Source: Cyanophora paradoxa (Eukaryota > Glaucocystophyceae > Cyanophorales > Cyanophoraceae). Taken from it: DNA of 64,000 bases. Positions 53,873 through 64,000 of the stretch are shown piece by piece. The stretch covers positions 1 through 64,000 of the forward strand of contig QPMI01000610.1 of assembly GCA_004431415.1 (NCBI GenBank), given 5' to 3'. Below the pieces are notes generated by a model that searched no databases, was not told where the DNA came from, and saw only the letters and a program-made list of their open reading frames with translations. Every line of letters begins with the position of its first letter. The first letter of the stretch is position 1. Made by a program: the position numbers and the translations under genes.

Positions 53873-55971
53873 ATGGAGCTCGGGTTCGACGAGCTCGCGC
53901 GGGCCTGGCCGGAGATCGCACGCCAGCTGCGGCGGAAGATCGAGACACCCGAAGAGCTCGAGGTGCGAGAGCGCTGCACCTGCGCGGTCCGGTTCTGCAC
54001 AGATGGGCGGCCGCATAGGATGTCGTCAAGAGCATCGTGGCGGCGCGCGAGAAGGTCGGGAAGGACGCCGTCGACGCGTCCGGCTTGCGCAGGCGCGTAC
54101 GCGGCCGCGCCGCGCCGGCAGCCCGAGCCGGCGCCGGGGCCGTCAGCCGGCGGGCTCTGACCACTCGGGTCGCGCAGCTTCGTGGAGGAGCACCTGACGG
54201 CGCAGGAGCGGACGGCGTTCTTCGACGACGTGCTCCCCGCGATTCAGCGCGCGGCGCACGAGCTCCCCTCCCTCCCCCGCTTCCCCGTCCTCGAGGTCCG
54301 CCCGCAGCGCCCCGCCCCGCAGCGCCCCGTCCCGCAACGTCCGGGGCGCCCGCTCTGGCTTCCTGACGCCGGGCCGCGGCGGCGCGCGCGCGGCGCAGGC
54401 CGACGGGCAGGTCTTCTTCTCGAACCGGGAGTGCGCGGGGCTGGTGGCGGGGGCCTTCCTCTGCGCGGCGCCGGCCCCGCGCCGCGCCGACGCGCCCCGC
54501 TTCAACGACTTCGCCTTCGCCGCGCTCCACGGCGCCACGGGCTTCGAGGCCGGCGCCCCGCGCTGCGCCCCACAGGCCGCCGCCAAGCTCCGCTGCTTCG
54601 CCAACTACCTCCGCCGGGCGCTGCTCGGCCCGCCCACCGCCCCGCGCCACGTCGTCGTGCAGCGGCGGCGGCTGGCGAGGGAGCCGCGGTGGGACCTGAG
54701 CGCGACGCCGCTGGCGGGCGTGCGGCCGGCCTTCCGCCTGCGGGGCGCCATCGAGGAGGCCGCCCCCGGGGTGCTCCAGGTCGACTTCGCCAACATGTAC
54801 CCCCCGCCCCGCCCCGCCCCGCCCGCCTCCAGCCTCGCCTCGAGCTCGAGGCCGCCGCTGAGGCCGCCGCGCGCGCAGGTACATCGGCGGCGGAGTCCTC
54901 TCAACAGTTCGACTACCCCCCCCCAACCCCCTCGTTTCTCCGCACTCGCGTAACCGGTACCCCCTCCGGCAGGGCTGCGTGCAGGAGGAGATCCGCTTCG
55001 CCCTCAGCCCCGAGTGCCTCGTCTCCATGCTCGTCTGCCCCGTCATGCAGGCGCCGCCCCGTACCCCCCGGGTTTCGTTTACCCCCTCTGACCCGCTCCC
55101 GCGCCCCAGGACGACGAGGCGATCCTCATCTCGGGCACGGAGCGCTACAGCGATTATAAGGGGTACGCGTTCAACCTCGAGTTCGCGGGCAACCACGTGG
55201 ACCCCACCCCGATGTGCGTGCTGGGCGACCCGTACCCCCCTCCTCGAAAGCTGTGCCCCTGACCCCTCCCTCCCCAGGGACGAGCGCGGGAATCTCCGTA
55301 GTTACATCGTCGCCATCGACGCGATGGACTGGCGGTGCGCGTACCCCCCCCTTCGCCCCATCTTGTACCCCGGGGACGCGGCGCGCAGGCGTGGGGGCGC
55401 GTGGAGGCAGTACCGGCCGGAGTGCATGCGGCGGGAGCTGCGCAAGGCCCTCGCCGGGTTCCTCCCCTGGCCCGACGTGCCGCCCCTCGACGCCGCCGCC
55501 CCCATCGCCACCGGCGCGCCCTCCCCCTCGATCCGCCCTGCGCGCTCGGGGCTCAGGCGCGGGGCGGGGCGGGGCAGGGCACTGGGGCTGCGGCGCCTTT
55601 CTGGGCGACCGCGAACTCAAGTTCCTCCTCCAGGCCATGGCCGCCGCCGAGGCGCGCCCCGCCCCCCCCACTCCCCTCCTACCCCCCGAGATTCGAGGCG
55701 GGGCGGGGGCGGGGCGCAGGCGGGGCGGGAGCTGCACTACTACGCCTTCGGGGACGGGGCGTTCGTGGCGGGGGCGGCGCTCGTATGGGGCCTCGCCTGC
55801 GCGCGCCTGCGGACCGTGGGCGCCCTCTGGAGCGCCCTCCTCTCCTACAGCGAGCTGCGGGACGGCGCCTTCCGCGCGGCCGCGGGCGCCCGGGGCGGGG
55901 CCGGGGGGCGCGGGGAGCCCCCGGGGCTCTTCGCGTACCTCGCAGAAACCCTCCGCGAGCCGGCGCCGTAG
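53873..55971 (+). CDS. PARG: Poly(ADP-ribose) glycohydrolase
   Basis: The start is ATG 53873 (MELGFDELARAWPEIARQLR). Exon 1 ends at 53962 and splices to DVVKSIVAAREKVGKDAVDA (from 54019), then FVEEHLTAQERTAFF, DDVLPAIQRAAHELPSLPRF and GQVFFSNRECAGLVAGAFLC. Then come FNDFAFAALHG, KLRCFANYLRRAL and LQVDFANMYIGGGVLST (GGG at 54886), which is joined across an intron to GCVQEEIRFALSPECLVSML (QEE at 54981). GGG-X6-8-QEE is the PARG catalytic signature; the second Glu is the catalytic residue in characterised PARGs. C-terminal blocks are ILISGTERYSDYKGYAFNLE, RSYIVAIDAMD, YRPECMRRELRKALAGF, HWGCGAFLGDRELKFLLQAM, LHYYAFGD and LAETLREPAP. The enzyme removes poly(ADP-ribose) chains made by PARPs, usually in nucleus or cytosol. 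All key blocks are present, so it is likely active. Confidence 0.93.
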
Positions 55972-56050
55972 GCGTAGGCGGGCCGGAGGCTCGCTCGAAT
56001 CCCGCGGCTGCAGCGCAGACTCGGAAGCTCGTTCACAAGCTTGTTGCCAA

Positions 56051-56088
<38 letters not shown>

Positions 56089-56572
56089 CAGCCGGTTGTC
56101 TGTCCTTTTGTCCTGGGTCGCGGGGCGGCCCGGCGGGACCGACAGGACAGAGGACAGACTCTGCAGCTGAGACAATCCGTCGGGTCCGCCAGACTTTTAT
56201 CTCGCAGCAGCGAAACTGGCCGTGACATTGCATCAAATTATTCGAAGGTTGAATCAATACGTATACATGATCATGAATTCGAGGGATGCGACGATATCGA
56301 TACGTAGCACGATAATTATACTATGCATATGATAACATTACCAGCACTGCCCGGCCACAATGCAGCGCTAGCACTGACGACAACACGATATATATATAAA
56401 CATCTACGACCTACGTTTGCAATTGCGTGTACAGAACAACGTTTAAAAGATAGAGAAAGATCTTCGATATTCAGTTCTGCGTTAACTATAGCGTTCATGA
56501 CAAATGATCATGAATGCAATGAATTCGAATATTATTTTTAGCTATAAATTAGAACTGAAGGGGGAGCTAACG
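55972..56572. other. Intergenic, converging 3' ends of PARG and the NPHP3-like gene
   Basis: It contains a 36-base poly-G run at 56051-56086 and an AT-rich half (56220-56560) full of ATAT/GATC palindromes. I see no supportable gene. Confidence 0.55.
56051..56086. repeat. Poly-G tract (36 G)
   Basis: This uninterrupted homopolymer lies just past the PARG stop. It could form G-quadruplexes, and its true length is uncertain in most sequencing chemistries. Confidence 0.95.
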
Positions 56573-63338
<6,766 letters not shown>

Positions 63339-63479
63339 TGCATGCGCAAAGCCCCGATGAAATGTGTGAGGCTAGCTAAAGATTGTACCCCGGGGCGCCC
63401 AGACTCGCTTCTACCGATGAAGCGCGGAGCAGGCAGGGCACGTTGGGCACATCAGTAGATCCCGCTACCGAGCCGGCAT

Positions 63480-64000
63480 CGCGCGCTGGGGCGCAGCGGG
63501 ACGTGAGCTCGGGTCGACGAGCTCGCGCGGGCCTGGCCGGAGATCGCACGCCAGCTGCGGCGGAAGATCGAGACACCCGAAGAGCTCGAGGTGCGAGAGC
63601 GCTGCACCTGCGCGGTCCGGTTCTGCGCAGATGGGCGGCCGCATAGGATGTCGTCAAGAGCATCGTGGCGGCGCGCGAGAACGTCGGGAAGGACGCCGTC
63701 GACGCGTCCGGCTTGCGCAGGCGCGTACGCGGCCGCGCCGCGCCGGCAGCCCGAGCCGGCGCCGGGGCCGTCAGCCGGCGGGCTCTGACCACTCGGGTCG
63801 CGCAGCTTCGTGGAGGAGCACCTGACGGCGCAGGAGCGGGCGTCGTTCTTCGGGGACGTGCTCCCCGCGATCCAGCGCGCCGCGCACGAGCTCCCCTCCC
63901 TCCCCCGCTTCCGCGTCCTCGAGGTCCGCCCGCAGCGCCCCGCCCCGCAGCGCCCCGCCACGCAACGCCCGGGGCGCCCGCTCTGGCTTCCTGACGCCGG
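63480..64000 (+). pseudogene. Second PARG 5' region with lost start codon (partial at window edge)
   Basis: This is a near-copy of 53855-54372: the exon 1, exon 2 and exon 3 coding blocks and the introns between them are almost identical to PARG. The PARG start context (GGGATGGAGCTC) is replaced by GGGACGTGAGCTC, so the ATG is lost. A T is also missing shortly after (GGGTTCGAC becomes GGGTCGAC), which breaks the exon 1 frame. Downstream differences are mild (lysine to asparagine in AREKVGK, Thr to Ser and Asp to Gly in the third exon). The copy continues past the window, so it may be a full-length paralogue with another start or a recent pseudogene. Confidence 0.75.

Overview
The window is GC-rich nuclear DNA (long stretches look near 70 percent G+C) from a photosynthetic protist, most likely a unicellular alga. 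The evidence is spliced genes with short introns, a mitochondrial TIM50, CDC27/APC3, a PARG, a plastid-type PDZ protein, a Rubisco-methyltransferase-like SET protein, a polycystin-type channel and a nephrocystin-3-like TPR protein. I cannot fix the lineage from sequence alone. Haptophyte, pelagophyte or a GC-rich green lineage all remain possible. Genes are closely packed on both strands. Introns are mostly 50-130 bp and C-rich, and end in GCGCAG/CCGCAG. Many begin with GC (AG|GCCCGCC) rather than GT.

Layout. 1-3923: two subtilase 3' ends in tail-to-tail (inverted) arrangement; the minus-strand copy is nearly whole. 4183-5786 (-): a methyltransferase-like protein. 5988-10793 (+): a TOG-like N-terminus followed by a long coiled coil with a TACC-like C-terminus. 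10998-12941 (-): a DUF455 ferritin-like protein. 13812-18169 (+): a heavily spliced BED/hAT transposase-derived gene. 19530-22590 and 25740-28481: a direct duplication of an unrecognised gene, flanking TIM50 (23162-25235, -). 28754-29516 (+): plastid PDZ protein. 30203-32843 (-): SET-domain methyltransferase ending in KDEL. 33208-36495 (+): CDC27/APC3.

37122-42983 is a complete tyrosine-recombinase retrotransposon (DIRS/Ngaro/PAT-like) with gag, reverse transcriptase-RNase H, tyrosine recombinase and perfectly readable split direct repeats (A1 ... B1A2 ... B2). It lies about 100 bp upstream of a small minus-strand gene. 43381-52224 (-) reads best as one very long gene: N-terminal ankyrin repeats fused to a polycystin-2-like cation channel. 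52505-53298 (+): a 200-residue tail-anchored protein of unknown function. 53873-55971 (+): poly(ADP-ribose) glycohydrolase. 56573-63338 (-): a DUF4062-NACHT-TPR protein of the nephrocystin-3 type with one exon per TPR. 63480-64000 (+): start of a second, damaged PARG copy running off the window.

Most genes are unrelated housekeeping or signalling genes and do not form a pathway. The strongest second-look items are the ankyrin-polycystin fusion, the TOG-TACC-like protein, the spliced hAT-derived gene, the complete split-repeat retrotransposon with its duplicated leader peptide, and the unusual GC-AG intron donor. Several coding breaks are each repaired by a single G, which looks like homopolymer error in the assembly.
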